A stretch of 64,000 nt of DNA from Dillenia suffruticosa (taxonomy: Eukaryota > Streptophyta > Magnoliopsida > Dilleniales > Dilleniaceae), in assembly GCA_033439265.1 (NCBI GenBank), contig JAVTVX010000026.1, positions 203,501-267,500 of the forward strand. Direction: 5' to 3'. Below, one piece after another: positions 1 to 11,680 of the stretch. The notes under the pieces were generated by a model. It ran no database searches and had not been told where the DNA came from. It saw only the letters and a list, made by a program, of their open reading frames with translations. The translations under genes and the position numbers were made by a program. Position 1 is the first letter of the stretch, and each line of letters opens with the position of its first letter.

Positions 1-1071
1 CCTAACATCTAGCATTCTTGACTTTAGGTTAAGCCGTCGTCTTATAAATTATCGATACTTATCTTGCGTTTCATCTTTTGTCTTATGTATATACTGCTCC
101 CATCTCACTAATCTGTTTGTACATATTAACCTATAATTTTAATCTTTTAGCAATATAACTTTCTCCATCAAAATAATCAAGCAAAAGAATCAAAATATAT
201 ATAGAAACAAGCATACACCTCATTACAAAATGAATTACATCACTTACAAAATAGATATATAATTTACGAACACATAATATTGACGAGGTATATAAAATCT
301 AAGTTGTTTGCCTATTCCCTTTTTTTTTTCCTTCTCAAAACATGGGGCTCCTCTTGAACCTGTGTAGACTTTGATAGGCACAATGCACATCATTAAAAAG
401 AATTATTCTATAAAGTGCATATTATTGGAAAGAAATTTTCTTAAAAAATATTTAAAAATTATTAAGAAGAAAATATTTAAAAAAAATATTAAATTCCTTA
501 TTTTAGTTAATAGTTATCCTTTTAAAAATAATAGTTAGCTTAGTTTTAGAATTTTTTATATTATGATTGATTTTAGAAATTTATTTTAATAGGAAATCTA
601 TTATATTATAACCCTAGTTTCCCCTAATTTTTCTTATTTAAAGAGAGTATGATCAATAAAAAAATAAGTCATAAAAGAAGTGTAGTAGAAAAATTATTAG
701 GGAACAAGTTTCCATCCATAAAATTTAGGGTTTAAGAGGGGGAAAATTATAGTAAGAGAAGAGAGGAATTTGGCTATATCTTGTACAAGGGCTCATATCA
801 AAGTCCTCTTGCATTATCTTCTTCCTCTAATATATGTGTGAGTTCTTTGTTTTTGGAGGAAAGAGAGTACAAGCCCATAGGCCAAAAAAAAAAAAAAAAA
901 AAAAAAAACAAGACTAGGAAGGGAGTTCATCATGGAGGGAGTGTCTAGCTCATCATGGAGTAGCAAAGGCTTCATGGTGTCCAGAGGGGATTTGAAGACA
1001 TGCATGCCAGGATCCTGCTAGTTCCCAAGGTTAGTAAGTAGGTTTGTATATTTGTTTCCTTCTCTATAGGC
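1..1071. other. AT-rich intergenic sequence, no gene seen
   Basis: No coding pattern, tRNA fold or paired repeat is visible. The stretch is strongly AT-rich and contains a pure A run at about 884-908. The longest open frame, on the minus strand, is low complexity and reads through that run. Confidence 0.6.
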
Positions 1072-1362
1072 ATGAGCCACCTCCCGAATGCCTACCTTCT
1101 CCATGAGCTATTTGCATTCATCAATGATGGCATGCATAGGGTGAAAAGCTTGAACACCTTTGTTCATCAGGAGGGTGAGTGTTTGAGAGCCGATCTCCAT
1201 GATGACTTTGTGAAAATTGTGCTTCAAAACAAGGTTCAACCTCTCCCTAACACCTCAAAGTTCCACTTTAAGGCTATCTATGATCCCTATGTTTATAGTG
1301 AATCAAATGATCCATTTACCTACACTATTTCTGAAGAGACCTCCTGCACTAGCTGGTTCTAG
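1072..1362 (+). other. Unrecognised open stretch of 96 codons
   Basis: An ATG-started open frame of 96 codons with balanced amino-acid content, unlike the AT-rich low-complexity frames around it. After its stop, coding-like sequence seems to continue in another frame to about 1550, which suggests a broken larger reading frame. I do not recognise a family. It lies just beyond the 3' side of a minus-strand LINE remnant, so it may be a captured exon, a pseudogene piece or chance. No promoter or splice partner can be assigned. Confidence 0.2.
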
Positions 1363-1499
1363 GTTGGATTTGGAAAACCCATTAATGTTGAGCTTTAAGA
1401 AACCTTGATCAGGGGAATTTCATTTGATCTAAAAGACAAAAGGCTGGACACTAGTGATGTTCCTAGTTGCAATGGAGTTATCCTTAGCAAATTTCATAG

Positions 1500-3180
1500 C
1501 CAGGCAAGTAATGAGGATCAAATCAATAGTTGTGTTTTCGAAAACATACTTTGATCTAATGAACTAGATTATTGTAGAGAGCATGATGCTCCAGGGACAG
1601 CTGTTGGCAATCCAAATATAGCATGTTTTCGCCAAGGCTAGAGACCAGGTGTAGCTCTAAAGGTTTGGAGAGTGGTTTTCTCTTGGCATTCATAGATAGG
1701 ACAGCTATGATCTTCAGTGATTCTCTTTCTTTTTCTTTTATTATTTGTGAGAAGCTTTCCTTGTTTGGCAATCCAAATAAAGAGCTTAACTCTTTTAGGG
1801 AAACCAACTTCCAAATCCATTCCCAGTCATCTTGTGCTGCTAGCATACATCCTGTGCTACTAGCGTACCATAGGCTAAGACAACTAAGAAAGTAGCATCA
1901 GGAGAAGGATCCCAGTAGAAAAAGTCTTGAACTTGGCTTCCTTGGGGAACCATGGTGGCTCTAATTTCATTTACTTTGATATCGAGGAGAACCCTTTTAA
2001 GCTCTTCTATTTGCCAACTTTTGTTAGCATTTTGGAAGTGGCTAACTTTGGTGTTTGTACGGAGGTCTTCTTGCTGGCTTAGACTGTGGTTCAATAACTT
2101 GTCTCTTCCTACCCAATGATCTTTCTAAAAGTTGATGGTTTGTCCATCTCTAACACTCCAAAGAATGTCTTTTCTCATGCATTCTCTACTTTTTAGAATA
2201 CTTCTCCAAATATGGGAACAACCTTGCTTCATTTTATGATCGAGAAAGTTCTCTCCCTTGAGGTACTTGCTTTTGAGGATTTGACACAAAGGGGCTAGGT
2301 CTTCATTGAAAATTTTCCAAGCAAGCTTAGTAAGGAGGGCTAGATTGTTGTTTTTAACTCTCCTGATTCCTAATCCCTATCAAATTTCCTTTTGCAGATA
2401 GTCTATTAGTTATTGGAGTAGATTTTTGTTGGTTCTTCTTTTCTTCCCTAGAGAAAATCTCTATTGATCTTGTCCAGCCTATTGCAGGTACTTTCAAGGA
2501 TCCAAGTCATTTGCATGGTGTGGAGGAGGATGGTTGTGTTGACTAATGTTATAAGGGTGCACCTACTTGCATTGCTTAGTAGGTTTAACTTTCAAGTCAT
2601 GAGTTTAGATTGGATTTTTCCCTCTAGATATTTGTAGGTATTTTTACCAACTTTCATGTGGTTTATAGGGACTCCTAGGTATTTCCTTAGATCTTCAGTG
2701 AGGCAAAACTTACTTGGCACAACAAGGGAGGTCTTCAGACTCCAAGGAGTTTTTGGGGGAGATCTAGAGTTTTGATTTTCTTAGATTTATCCTCAAGTTA
2801 CTCTCTGCTAAGAACTCTTTCAAACACTCCATAATGTAACTCAAGTTTAGGTGATCAATTTCAGCAAAGAGAATAATGTCGTCTGCAAAGAACATGTGAG
2901 AAATAAGGGCCATTTACTGTTAGTTTGATGGGATTCTATCTACCTTTCTTAACTCTATCTTGAATCATGAAGGATAGGTGCTACATGACAAAGATGAAGA
3001 GAAAATAGGAGAAAAGTTCCCCTTGCCTTAATCCTTAACTAGGTTTTATATAGGGGAAGGTTTCACCATTCCAAAGGAGAAACATTTCATAACTAGAGAT
3101 AGCATGTATGATGAGCTTTACGAGGTGTAGGGATAGATTTAAGTCAATGAGCACTTGGCCTAGGTAATTCCAATTGACCA
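1500..3180 (-). mobile_element. LINE (non-LTR retrotransposon) remnant: reverse transcriptase and zf-RVT
   Basis: Reading the minus strand from about 3175 down to 2390 gives, in broken frames, the reverse transcriptase of a plant L1-type LINE. There is a GLRQG block near 3030, an intact FADD catalytic motif at 2878-2889, and a YLGVP-type block near 2680. Further down, 1820-1560 encodes the zinc-binding zf-RVT domain typical of the LINE C-terminus (KVKLFIW-like core, then spaced Cys residues and an EKTTLQTF stretch). Many stops and frameshifts interrupt it, and the endonuclease part is missing, so it is 5'-truncated or cut by the neighbouring Copia remnant at about 3185. The FADD and zf-RVT order makes the class secure; the exact ends are not. 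Confidence 0.8.
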
Positions 3181-3184
3181 TTAA

Positions 3185-3810
3185 CAGCCTCAAAACCTGA
3201 TATTCTCTATAGTGTATGTTGTATGCTAGGTTTCAATCAAATCCTAAGGAGTCACAATTATCTACAATGAAAATGATTTTTAGATATCTTAAGGATACAT
3301 GCAATTTAAGTCTATGGTATGATAGGAGTTCATTATTCCAATTGTATGGATACTTTGATACAGACTTAGCTAGTTGTAAGGTAGATAGAAAGAGTACAAG
3401 TGGTATCCGTCAATATTTTGAGAGTTGTTAGTATCTTAGTCTTCTAAGAGACAAAACAGTGTTGCCACATCGACCACAGAATTTGAATATGCTATACTTG
3501 GTCAATATTGTACTCAGATTTTGTGGATTAAGTATCAGATGAATAATTATGGATTAGAGTTAAAATGTATCTCCATTAGGTGTAATAACACTAGTGCTAT
3601 CAACCTTACCAAAAATCTAATCCACTATTCAAGAACCAAGCATATTAAAATGAGATATCATTTCATCAGAGATCATATTTTGAAAAATAATATTATTCTT
3701 GAATATATTGAAACTAACAAATAAATCATGGGCATATTTACAAAACCACTAGATAAAAATAGATTTTATAGCTTAATAAGAGAACTAGGGATGATGAACT
3801 TCAAATAATG
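3185..3810 (+). pseudogene. Copia retrotransposon pol fragment (RNase H end)
   Basis: The plus strand encodes the C-terminal RNase H part of a Ty1/Copia polyprotein in several frames. It runs from a DILYSVC-like block at about 3197, through RYLK and a VDRKSTSG core near 3390-3410, to a CNNTSAINLTKN block near 3580 and an IFTKPLD end at about 3735-3760. Frames shift near 3215 and 3430. In the usual DADYAG acidic motif the sequence reads DTDLAS. A stop falls just before the TKPLD block. Only the last third of pol survives; gag, protease, integrase and most of reverse transcriptase are absent. The TSAINL...HSRTKHI style resembles Sirevirus-type Copia elements. Confidence 0.85.
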
Positions 3811-4273
3811 ATCTTTGGTTGATTGATTGGTGAGTGTATGTAATGATTTTTGGGAGTTGACTTGCCTTCAAGCAAATGATAGAAATGTTGAACTTTAAGA
3901 TAAGGAAGTTGACTTGCCTATACGGCTCAATGTTCTGGATCTCACTTGGACACCATAAGCCAACTTATGAATCATCATAAGTCGACACAAGATGGCTCAG
4001 AGAACTTACGGTGTAGGCACTCACGTAGCATAAGTCAACTTGTCATGCATAGGTTGTCGATTTGCATAAAAGCATAGAGGCTCAGAACGCTTTCCTGACA
4101 CTCTGTGTTGACTTATCAACATTCATAAGTTGACATAACCTCAATGTCTTAGGCTTATATCACCTCTTGTGACACCACGAGTTGATTTGCTGCAATTCTG
4201 AAAATTGCTAAATTTAGGCAATAGACAACATGAGTCGACTCATAAAGGACCATGAGGACTCTCTCTCACAAAG
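3811..4273 (+). mobile_element. Spacer of the Copia remnant with repeated short motifs
   Basis: Between the Copia RNase H fragment and the following open stretch lies non-coding sequence. In it the words TTGACTT, CGACTTATG and close variants recur on both strands (about 3855, 3910, 3960, 3985, 4035, 4110, 4240). It is probably the 3' non-pol part of the same retroelement. No terminal repeat could be delimited. Confidence 0.4.
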
Positions 4274-4945
4274 ATGAATCTCCCGTGTCCAAACCTCCTT
4301 AAAAAACAAAACCCTAACCCTATTCCAAGCATTAAACATGTCGAGGTGCAAGAATCTATCAAAGTTGACTATAATGACTTTTTATCTCGCGACAAAAGTA
4401 AGCTTTTCGACAAACATTTCTCTTCTCACACTATCACAAATGACAGAATGATAGGTTGGGATTCTTAGATAACATAGGATTTTCATATGGAAAACATATT
4501 AGAGAAGTAGTTCTCACTAATCTTATTGACCTTAATCCCATTTTGTGTGATAGGATTGTGAGACTATTTTATAATAACATTGTCGATGTGAAGGGAAGGT
4601 ATGTAAATACCTTAGAGATTGAGATAAGTTGGAGAAAATTGTTAGAGGTGTACATTCAAGAGCTTTGTAGGGGGTTCTAAAATTGTGGTTACACCAGGGA
4701 TACTACATAGGCTTAGAGTGCAAAACCGGGTGCCCTGGGAGGAGTGTGAGGGGTACATGTGGACTGAACTCATAGAAAATGTCAAGATGTTTAGGAACCC
4801 TAGACTGGAGATGGCAAACACTAAGGTGACAGATCTTGACTTGCATGAGAGATTGCTCCATCTCATAGTGATCCATCTCATGCTAATGTTTATAGCCAAA
4901 CATCATGACTTTCCCCAATTATGTCATTCCCGACATTTTTACTGA
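4274..4945 (+). pseudogene. Retroelement ORF resembling the 'putative plant transposon protein' domain
   Basis: Three broken frames (4274-4468, 4456-4680, 4685-4945) together look like the plant-transposon-protein domain found downstream of pol in some Copia and Gypsy elements. Visible parts are a charged N-terminal lead, an LVRLFYxN-like block (here IVRLFYNNI, near 4560) and a later RLLHLIVIH block near 4850. This is a match by pattern memory, not a search. Its position right behind a Copia RNase H fragment on the same strand fits an extra ORF of a Sirevirus-like element. It is interrupted at 4466-4468 and 4678-4680, so it is not a functional gene. Confidence 0.5.
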
Positions 4946-5311
4946 CATTTTCTCTTGTATCAACCTATATTTTATTGATATTAATAAGCGTCGTTAAAGA
5001 TCAAAAAATCATAAAAACTCTATTTTTTGTAGTATTACAATATTTTTACATACACTTACAAACAATGTAAATCATTTTTCCAATCATAATACTCCAAAAT
5101 TAAGATTTTTTGCCATTTAGCAATTTTCTGATAAGAACATTAGATATAATTTATATTGATTCATAAAGTCTTGTATACATCAAGAGTCATCATCTTTCTT
5201 CATGACCTACTCTCCAATTCTACAAAACTATTCATGTACTCATACTTTGTAGAATAGTTTACATACTTTTATATACAAAGTAATTATTTCAATATTGCAT
5301 TTGAAAAATTA
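4946..5311. other. AT-rich intergenic sequence, no gene seen
   Basis: Between the retroelement remnant and the Mutator-like element. No coding pattern or paired repeat is seen. The last 8 bases (5304-5311) are the left target-site duplication of the next element. Confidence 0.5.
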
Positions 5312-5447
5312 AGGGTAAATTATAATTTATCCCCCATGTGGTTTTCATTCGACTACATATTACCTATAAATTTCAAAAATAGCCACATATTCTCCTGTGG
5401 TTTTCAAAAAAGGAAGAAAGTTGACAAAAATGTACAGATATAACGAA
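5312..5447 (+). repeat. Left terminal inverted repeat of the Mutator-like element
   Basis: About 135 bp pairing with 6358-6494 in inverted orientation. The arms differ by scattered substitutions and small indels, so the insertion is not recent. Confidence 0.75.
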
Positions 5448-5541
5448 AACATGTAAAATACCTATTATACCCCCTTTAGCTCACTCTCTCTCTTCTTCTC
5501 ACCCTCCCCCAAATCTGTAAACCTTGTTACACCCTGTTTTG

Positions 5542-5574
<33 letters not shown>

Positions 5575-6357
5575 TCTCTCTCTCTCTCCAGCCGTTACGC
5601 AAATTCCTTCATGCCATGGCTATCCCTCTTTTGTTTGGAATTTCAAAATTTTTGATTTGACCTATTTGTATCCCAGAAAATTTTGATCCCCTTCATTTTT
5701 TTTTCCATCTGTGTTTTTGTTTTTGAATTCGCCTTTCTACCATTAACCAAAATTCAAATTGGGTGTTCCCTAACTGAATTAATTTCAATCCCTTTTTTAC
5801 CTGTTTTCTTCATCATTTCATCATTCCATTAGTGTCTTTTGCCTTCACAAACCACTATCAATTCATCACTCTTCGTCATCGAGTTGGCTAGCTTAGTTAT
5901 CTCCGCCTCAATTCAACTTTGTCTTCTATAGTCTTCTAATTCAAATAGCCACTACCATTCGCTAGTTGGTTTCATCTTCATTTACTCTACCCAAATCCAC
6001 CACTAGCCAGTTGTCATCGCTCCCCAGTCGAAACATCGTCATCTTCATCGAACCTGGGAAGCCAATCGAAATCTCCATTATCCATTTTATTTCAATTTCT
6101 GATTTGATCATTCTATTTAGGCTTTGTTTGGATTTGAAAAATGATCAAATTTCTTCAATGAATGAGATGTTTGGAGCTTTGGAGAGAGAGGAGAGGGAAA
6201 AGGGGAGAGAGAGAGAGATAGAAAGAGAGTGTCGTTTCCATTGAAGAGGACGAGAAAGAGAGAGAGGATAGGAAATGAAGAGTTGTAGAATAAAGGGGCA
6301 ATTTTGACCAAAAAAATAATCTTATCCAAGTGACGGAGTTTCTCGTGCATGCTTCTC

Positions 6358-6494
6358 AATATCCGTGACGTCTACACATTTCTGTTAATTTTCCACTTTT
6401 TTGAAAACCACAAGGGTATTTGGAACTATTTTTGAAATGTATAATAAGTTTGTAGTCAAATATGAAATCATGAGTGATAATTTGTAATTTATCT
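6358..6494 (-). repeat. Right terminal inverted repeat of the Mutator-like element
   Basis: Inverted partner of 5312-5447. The target duplication AAAAATTA follows directly at 6495-6502. Confidence 0.75.
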
Positions 6495-6502
6495 AAAAAT
6501 TA

Positions 6503-7709
6503 AAAAAAAATTAGTTGAAGTAGTTGTGTAAAACAATGTGGTAAAATTAACCCCCTATTATAAATCAATGGATTAGTTATATTTTTAGAGGAATTAAGAA
6601 GGCACAATTTATGACAAATTGACCCAAGGAAATTAGAGAGAGAAAGTAAAAAGATAATTATGTAATTTATTTTTGCTTAGCGATGGTCCAAAAAATAAAA
6701 TCTATTTTATTTGTTATCCGTTCCAAAGAATATTAATTTATTAATTTATTCCAAAATTAATAAATTTTTGATCAGTGGTAAGGGTCAAAAAATTAAGAGC
6801 TTTCCTTATATTTATTCCCAAAACAAAGAGAGATTTGTATTGATTTTATTGTTAGGAGCCTTTTGTTCCTTTGCATGTTATTTTGGATTTATTTTGTCTT
6901 TGTCATTTTTCTATTAATTTGTTTCCTTACAATTTAATCTGTTACTTTTTATTTTGTCACTTTTCTAATATAATTTCTAACATGATCCAAACTAAATGTA
7001 TTAAAAAATAAAAATAAAAATAAAAATAAAAATAGATAAGAATGAATGTTGTTAATCCACAGTTAGTTGTCAATGTGTTATTGTTTGTATGGGCGTTAAA
7101 AAGGGAATGAAAGAGGATGAATGAGGAGACTTGTTCTTTATAATACTTCAGTTACTTTGTCAATTATCGAAAATTAGTTCTAATCCTTATATATTATATA
7201 CAATTTTATTTAAACTATTCATCATTTTAATAATTTCTTTCGAATCACACACATTTCTTTCTACCACCCTCTACTTTGTAAATTCCAAGTGACCATGCTC
7301 AGACTTTAGGCTTTTTTCTTAGACAGCATACTTTGATCCTCATAATCACTTTTTGCAGATTTTCACTTATTGTTTCCTTGCTTTCTTTTTTTAATTTTTC
7401 TCATCATTTTTTTCTTCAATTTGACGACTTCTTTTTACCAAATAATTATTTTCTATTGTATTTATTTGGATTAAGTTTATAATTTAATGATATTAAATAA
7501 AATAAAATAAAACTCACCCCATTCTCTATCACTGCTTAATCATGGTGATCTTAGAATCTAGGGACTATGAACTACCCAAAAAATCCCATTCTCTGTTATG
7601 GTATGAGAGACATGTTCAAAAACCTTTTCTTTTGATATTGTATCCGAGTCATGTTCAAATTTTTTCTAATACTATTTGTTCTTCTCTTATTGATCACAGT
7701 TATGCTTGA
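6503..7709. other. AT-rich intergenic sequence, no gene seen
   Basis: No coding sequence is visible. A short run of AAAAT units occurs at about 7004-7034. The remainder is unique AT-rich DNA up to the 5' LTR of the Gypsy element. Confidence 0.5.
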
Positions 7710-7999
7710 TGTTTATCTATCATGAATTCCCCCCTAAATATGGCCTGCTAGTATGAGTGTCAACCAATAAGGGTGTTTTTGTCTTTTCTTATTTCTTCCT
7801 ATCTTTTTCTTTTTTTATTCTTCACAAACGAATTGTCTATTGTATTTACTCTAACTTTAGCGTTCAATGGAAGACAGACATTTCCTTATCAAATTGGTTT
7901 GAGTCTTACTGCTGCTCTTTAGTTTCTTCTCCTCTCTGATCACCATAGCTTGACCTAATAGAAGCCAAGGCCGAGGCCAACCTCATGTAGATCCTACCA
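7710..7999 (+). repeat. 5' LTR of the chromovirus
   Basis: Matches 12239-12593 from TGTTTATCTATCATGAATTC to a CCTACCA end. It lacks about 60 bp present in the 3' copy (near 12350-12415) and has many substitutions, so the insertion is old. The start was set where the 3' copy follows the polypurine tract; a start at 7723 is also possible. Confidence 0.7.
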
Positions 8000-8002
8000 T
8001 TT

Positions 8003-8015
8003 TGGTATTAGAGCC
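8003..8015 (+). other. Primer-binding site (initiator Met-tRNA type)
   Basis: TGGTATTAGAGCC lies three bases after the 5' LTR end. It matches the common plant Met-tRNA primer site TGGTATCAGAGCC with one C-to-T change. Confidence 0.75.
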
Positions 8016-8066
8016 AGTACCAATGGCCAAACAATGAGCAGTGGTCAAGAGAAAATGATGAAATAG

Positions 8067-8620
8067 ATGGTCGAGATGTTTCAACTTTTGCGAGGAAGGG
8101 AAGGATCTTCCACCAACACTTGGGAGAACACTCAAGAGAGATCGTCCTCACGAACCATAATGGGATCGATCACAACCAGGTACGCGAAGCCTGATTTTCC
8201 TCGTTATGATGGCTCGGAAAACCCTATTATTTGGGTGTGCCGAGCAAAACAATTCTTCGATTTTCAAGGATCCCAACCAGAAGACTAAGTCAGATTGGTT
8301 GCTTTCCATCTAGAGGGTGACGCTCAAGTGTGGTTTCAAAGGAAGAAAAACGCCCAATATAGCTTTAGTTGGGAGGAGTTCAAGTCTGAGCTTGTAGATC
8401 AATTCGGAGACACGACATAGGTGGATGCCTTTGGGAATTTGAGCAAGCTTAAGCAAATGGGTTCGGTTAGGGAATTCCAAACCCAATTCGATAGATTGTT
8501 GGGGACGAGTCAGGCATCTCACAGATAAGCAAGAGGCCTCACTATTTGTAAGTGGACTCAAGGACCACATATGGGCTGATGTGAAGGCCCAGCAGCCCAA
8601 GACACTACCAGCTACAATTG
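8067..8620 (+). pseudogene. Chromovirus gag remnant
   Basis: Encodes a Retrotrans_gag-type region: a lead ending in PDFPRYDGSENP, then an EGDAQVWFQ block near 8310 and WEEFKSEL near 8370. Stops occur at 8286-8288 and about 8418 and a frameshift near 8505, so no full capsid protein can be made. The zinc-knuckle region expected downstream is not evident in 8620-8920; only a poorly conserved linker is seen. Confidence 0.8.
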
Positions 8621-8957
8621 GGTTAGCCTGGATCTATGAGGAGAAACACATGAAGATGGGAATCGATGACAGAGGGGGTCTAGGGCTCAAAAGGAACACC
8701 TACATCAACATTTCCTCTTCCTCAGAAGGACAGATGGGAAACAAGCCAATCGTCGTACGACGATTAACTCCGGCGGAACTCCAACAACGACAAGAGCAAG
8801 GGCTCTATTATCACTATAATGAGAGGTATTATCCCCGACACCAGTGCAAAAAACTATTCTTAATCGAAATGGAGGATGAAGAAGAGGGCTTAAAAATTCA
8901 TCTGAGGAGGAAGAGAGTCTAGAGGCTCCAGAAATCGCAATTCATGCTCTCATAGGA

Positions 8958-9275
8958 GTGTCTACACCACAAACTATGAGAATGATTGGGCGTTTGGGGA
9001 AAGCTTCCTTGCCAGTCTTGGTGGACTCAAGGTCCACTCACAACTTCATTAGTGAAGAAATAGTGGAAGCGGCAAGACTTAAGGTCGAAGCCGGAGCTCA
9101 ACTCAAAGTCATCGTAGCCAATAGGGAACGCATCACCAGCACCGAATTCTGCAGAGAGGTAAATATTTCACTGCAGAATACTCCAATTACAATTGATTTC
9201 TTGGTAATTAATTTGGAAGGATGTGATGTTGTATTGGGGATTCAATGGTTACAAAAATTGAGTCTAATACTCTAA
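8958..9275 (+). pseudogene. Chromovirus aspartic protease remnant
   Basis: An open stretch of 105 codons with the retropepsin fold landmarks. The catalytic DSGS triad position reads DSRSTHNF (near 9028-9050), followed by the DVVLGIQWL flap/end block near 9225. The Gly-to-Arg change next to the catalytic Asp would be expected to harm activity. A stop closes the frame at 9273-9275, before the linker to reverse transcriptase. Confidence 0.8.
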
Positions 9276-9559
9276 GATTTTGGAAAAATGAGGATGAGGT
9301 TTCAATGAAAGGGAGTTACGGTCGAATTAAATGGAATGGAGGGAGTTAAGCCAAGGTTGATTAGGGAGAAGGCTCTGACCAAAGCCTTAGAACAAAATAA
9401 GGGATGGGGAACTCTTCTGCATATTCAAGTACTGAAAGATGGGGAGGAGCATAGAGGTAGTTGGGCAGAGTGGGAAGGTGAATTTCCTTAAGTATTTCAA
9501 GACAAGTTAGGTCTGCCTCCTGGCAGAGGATAGGACCATCGAATCACCTTACGACTAGG

Positions 9560-10335
9560 GAGCGAACCCATTTGCCTAAAACCCTATAGATACCCACATT
9601 TCCAAAAAAAAGATCAAGAGATTGGTTGAAAAGATGATTCAGCAAGGGATTATCCAAAGCAGTCGAAGCCCATACTCATCCCCTATGTTGCTGATGAAAA
9701 AGTACGATGGGTCTTGGCGTTTTTGAATGGATTATAGGGCTTTCAACCAACAGACAGTGAATGATAAATATCTAATTCTAATGATTGAAGAGCTACTGGA
9801 TGAGCTGTATGGAGCCCAAATTTTCACCAAATTGGATTTAAAGTTTGGCTATCATCATATTCGGATGGATGCTAGGGATGTGGAGAAGATTGCTTTCCGC
9901 ACTCATCATAAACATTTCGAGTTCTTGGTAATGCCATTCGGACTTTCCAATGCTCCGGCGACCTTCTAAAGCTTAATGAATGATATTTTCATACCCTATT
10001 TGAGGAAATTCATCCTAGTTTTCTTCGATGATCTATTAATTTACAACAAAAGTTGGGACTACCACGTTCATCATTTAAGACTCACTTTGACCACTTTAAG
10101 AGATCATAGTGTAGTGGTTATAAAAGAAAAATGTGCTCTAGGGCTGAGGTGAAACGAAGAGTCCGTGCTGACCCATCCAAAATAGAGACTATGAAGGAAT
10201 GGCCGAAGCCAAAAAATCTGAAGGAGTTACGAGGGTTCCTAGGATTAACTGGCTACTATCGACGCTTCATAGCCCACTATGGAGTAGTAGCTAGACCATT
10301 AACTGACCTTTTGAAAAAAGGGAACTTCAATTAGG
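9560..10335 (+). pseudogene. Chromovirus reverse transcriptase remnant
   Basis: Shows Gypsy reverse transcriptase blocks in order: SSPYSSP-like region near 9665, MDYRAFN at 9727, [15 protein letters not shown] near 9823-9865, [17 protein letters not shown] ending at 9966, then FFDDLL near 10021 (the YxDD box reads FFDD). The thumb region [17 protein letters not shown] lies near 10215-10270. Stops at about 9725, 9967-9969 (Gln to TAA) and 10332-10334 (Trp to TAG) break it, with frame changes near 10110-10140. Confidence 0.9.
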
Positions 10336-10770
10336 GAGACAAAGCCCAGGAAGCCTTCAAGGAATTAAAGAATCTAATGGTTACAGCACTTGTGCTGGCA
10401 TTACCTAAATTCGATCAAGAATTTATTGTTGAATGCGACGATCAGGTGAGGGCATTGGTGTAATCCTTATGCAAGTATGGCAGCCGATTGCTTATTTTAG
10501 TTCAACTCTCAAGAGAAAGAACCTCTTATTGTCCACATATGACAAGGAGCTGCTCGTGTTAGTTCTTGCTATCAAACATTGGTGACCATATCGATTAGGG
10601 AGGAGATTTGTAGTGAGAACAAAGCAACATAGTTTGAAATACCTATGGGAACAGCACATAACCACAGATGCATAGCATATATGGTTGATCAAATTGATGG
10701 GGTATGACTTCACAATTGAATACAAACAAGGGCACTCAAATGCAGTAGCTAATGCTCTCTCCCGGGTATC
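10336..10770 (+). pseudogene. Chromovirus RNase H remnant
   Basis: Continues from reverse transcriptase. YDKELLVLVLAIKHW is seen near 10535-10580, followed by an Arg-to-TGA stop at about 10583. The terminal ADALSR block reads ANALSR near 10750, an Asp-to-Asn change from GAT to AAT. Confidence 0.8.
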
Positions 10771-10889
10771 ACAGAAAGGGACGTTAGCTGCTATTTCCTT
10801 TCCTGAGCCTCTATAGTGGCAACCGATTCAAGACGAAAATAAGCAGCATCCTGAAATCCTAGGGCTGCATCAACTGGTACACGATGGAT

Positions 10890-11680
10890 AGGCCATAGGG
10901 CCATGGGAAATTAGGAAGGGAGTTTTGTTCTTCAAGAATAAAATTTACCTTCCAAAAGATTCCTTTCTCATATCTACTTTAATTCAAGAATTCCATGGTC
11001 TAGGATACGAAGGTCTCAAATCAATCCATAAAATGAGGGCAGGTTTCTATTGGAAGTCCATGCAGGAGATGATGAAACAATTCATCCGGGAATGTGACAT
11101 CTGTCAAAGGAACAAACCAGACCAGAGGAAGCCAGGTGGACTGCTTCAGCTCTATCAATTCCAGAACATATTGGTCCGATATTTCAATGGATTTTGTGGA
11201 AGAACTACCGAAATCAAGAGAAAAGTCGATAATTTTCGTCATTGTAGATCTATTAAGTAAGTATGCACACTTTATCTCCCTTACTCATCCCTATACTACA
11301 GCAGCTATAGCACAAATTTTCTCTGAAAACATCTTCAAGTTGCATGGGATGCCAGAGTCCATTGTAAGTGATAGAGATGTAGTCTTCACCAGCCAGTTTT
11401 GGAAGGAATTATTTTGCTTGTAAGGCACAAATTTCAATTTCAATTCTTCCCATCATCCTCAAACAGATGGACAAATGGAGGTAGTGAATAGAACAATAGA
11501 AGTATATTTAAGATGCTTTATAAGTGAATAACCCAAGAATTGGGTGCATTGGCTACCATGGGTTGAGTATTGCTACAATACGGGAACACATTCTGCAACC
11601 AAGATAATATCATTTGAAGTAGTTTATGGAAGACCCCCACCTAAGCTTATGTCATATGTTTGCGGCACTACACTTGTGCA
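10890..11680 (+). pseudogene. Chromovirus integrase remnant
   Basis: The zinc-binding domain begins near 10990 (EFHGLGYEG, in which the second His of the HHCC finger reads Tyr) and ends with the CDICQRNK pair near 11095. The catalytic core keeps SDISMDFVEELP near 11180, SDRDVVFTSQFW near 11368 and a DGQMEVVNR block near 11470. It is broken by a frameshift near 11160 and by Gln-to-TAA stops at 11421-11423 and 11529-11531. Confidence 0.85.

Larger units (their letters stand above)
5312..6494. mobile_element. Mutator-like (MULE-type) non-autonomous element with long TIRs
   Basis: The two ends are inverted copies of each other. From AGGGTAAATTATAATTTATC at 5312 inward for about 135 bp, the sequence matches the reverse complement of 6494 inward, including shared blocks such as ATTTCAAAAATAG and TGTGGTTTTCAAAAAA. 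The outer flanks carry the same 8 bases, AAAAATTA (5304-5311 and 6495-6502). Long TIRs with an 8-9 bp duplication are the signature of Mutator-like elements. The interior has no transposase frame. It holds CT-rich (about 5480-5590) and GA-rich (about 6180-6265) blocks that also mirror each other, and a stretch that may derive from a plant 5' leader. It is therefore non-autonomous and possibly gene-carrying (Pack-MULE-like). Confidence 0.75.
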
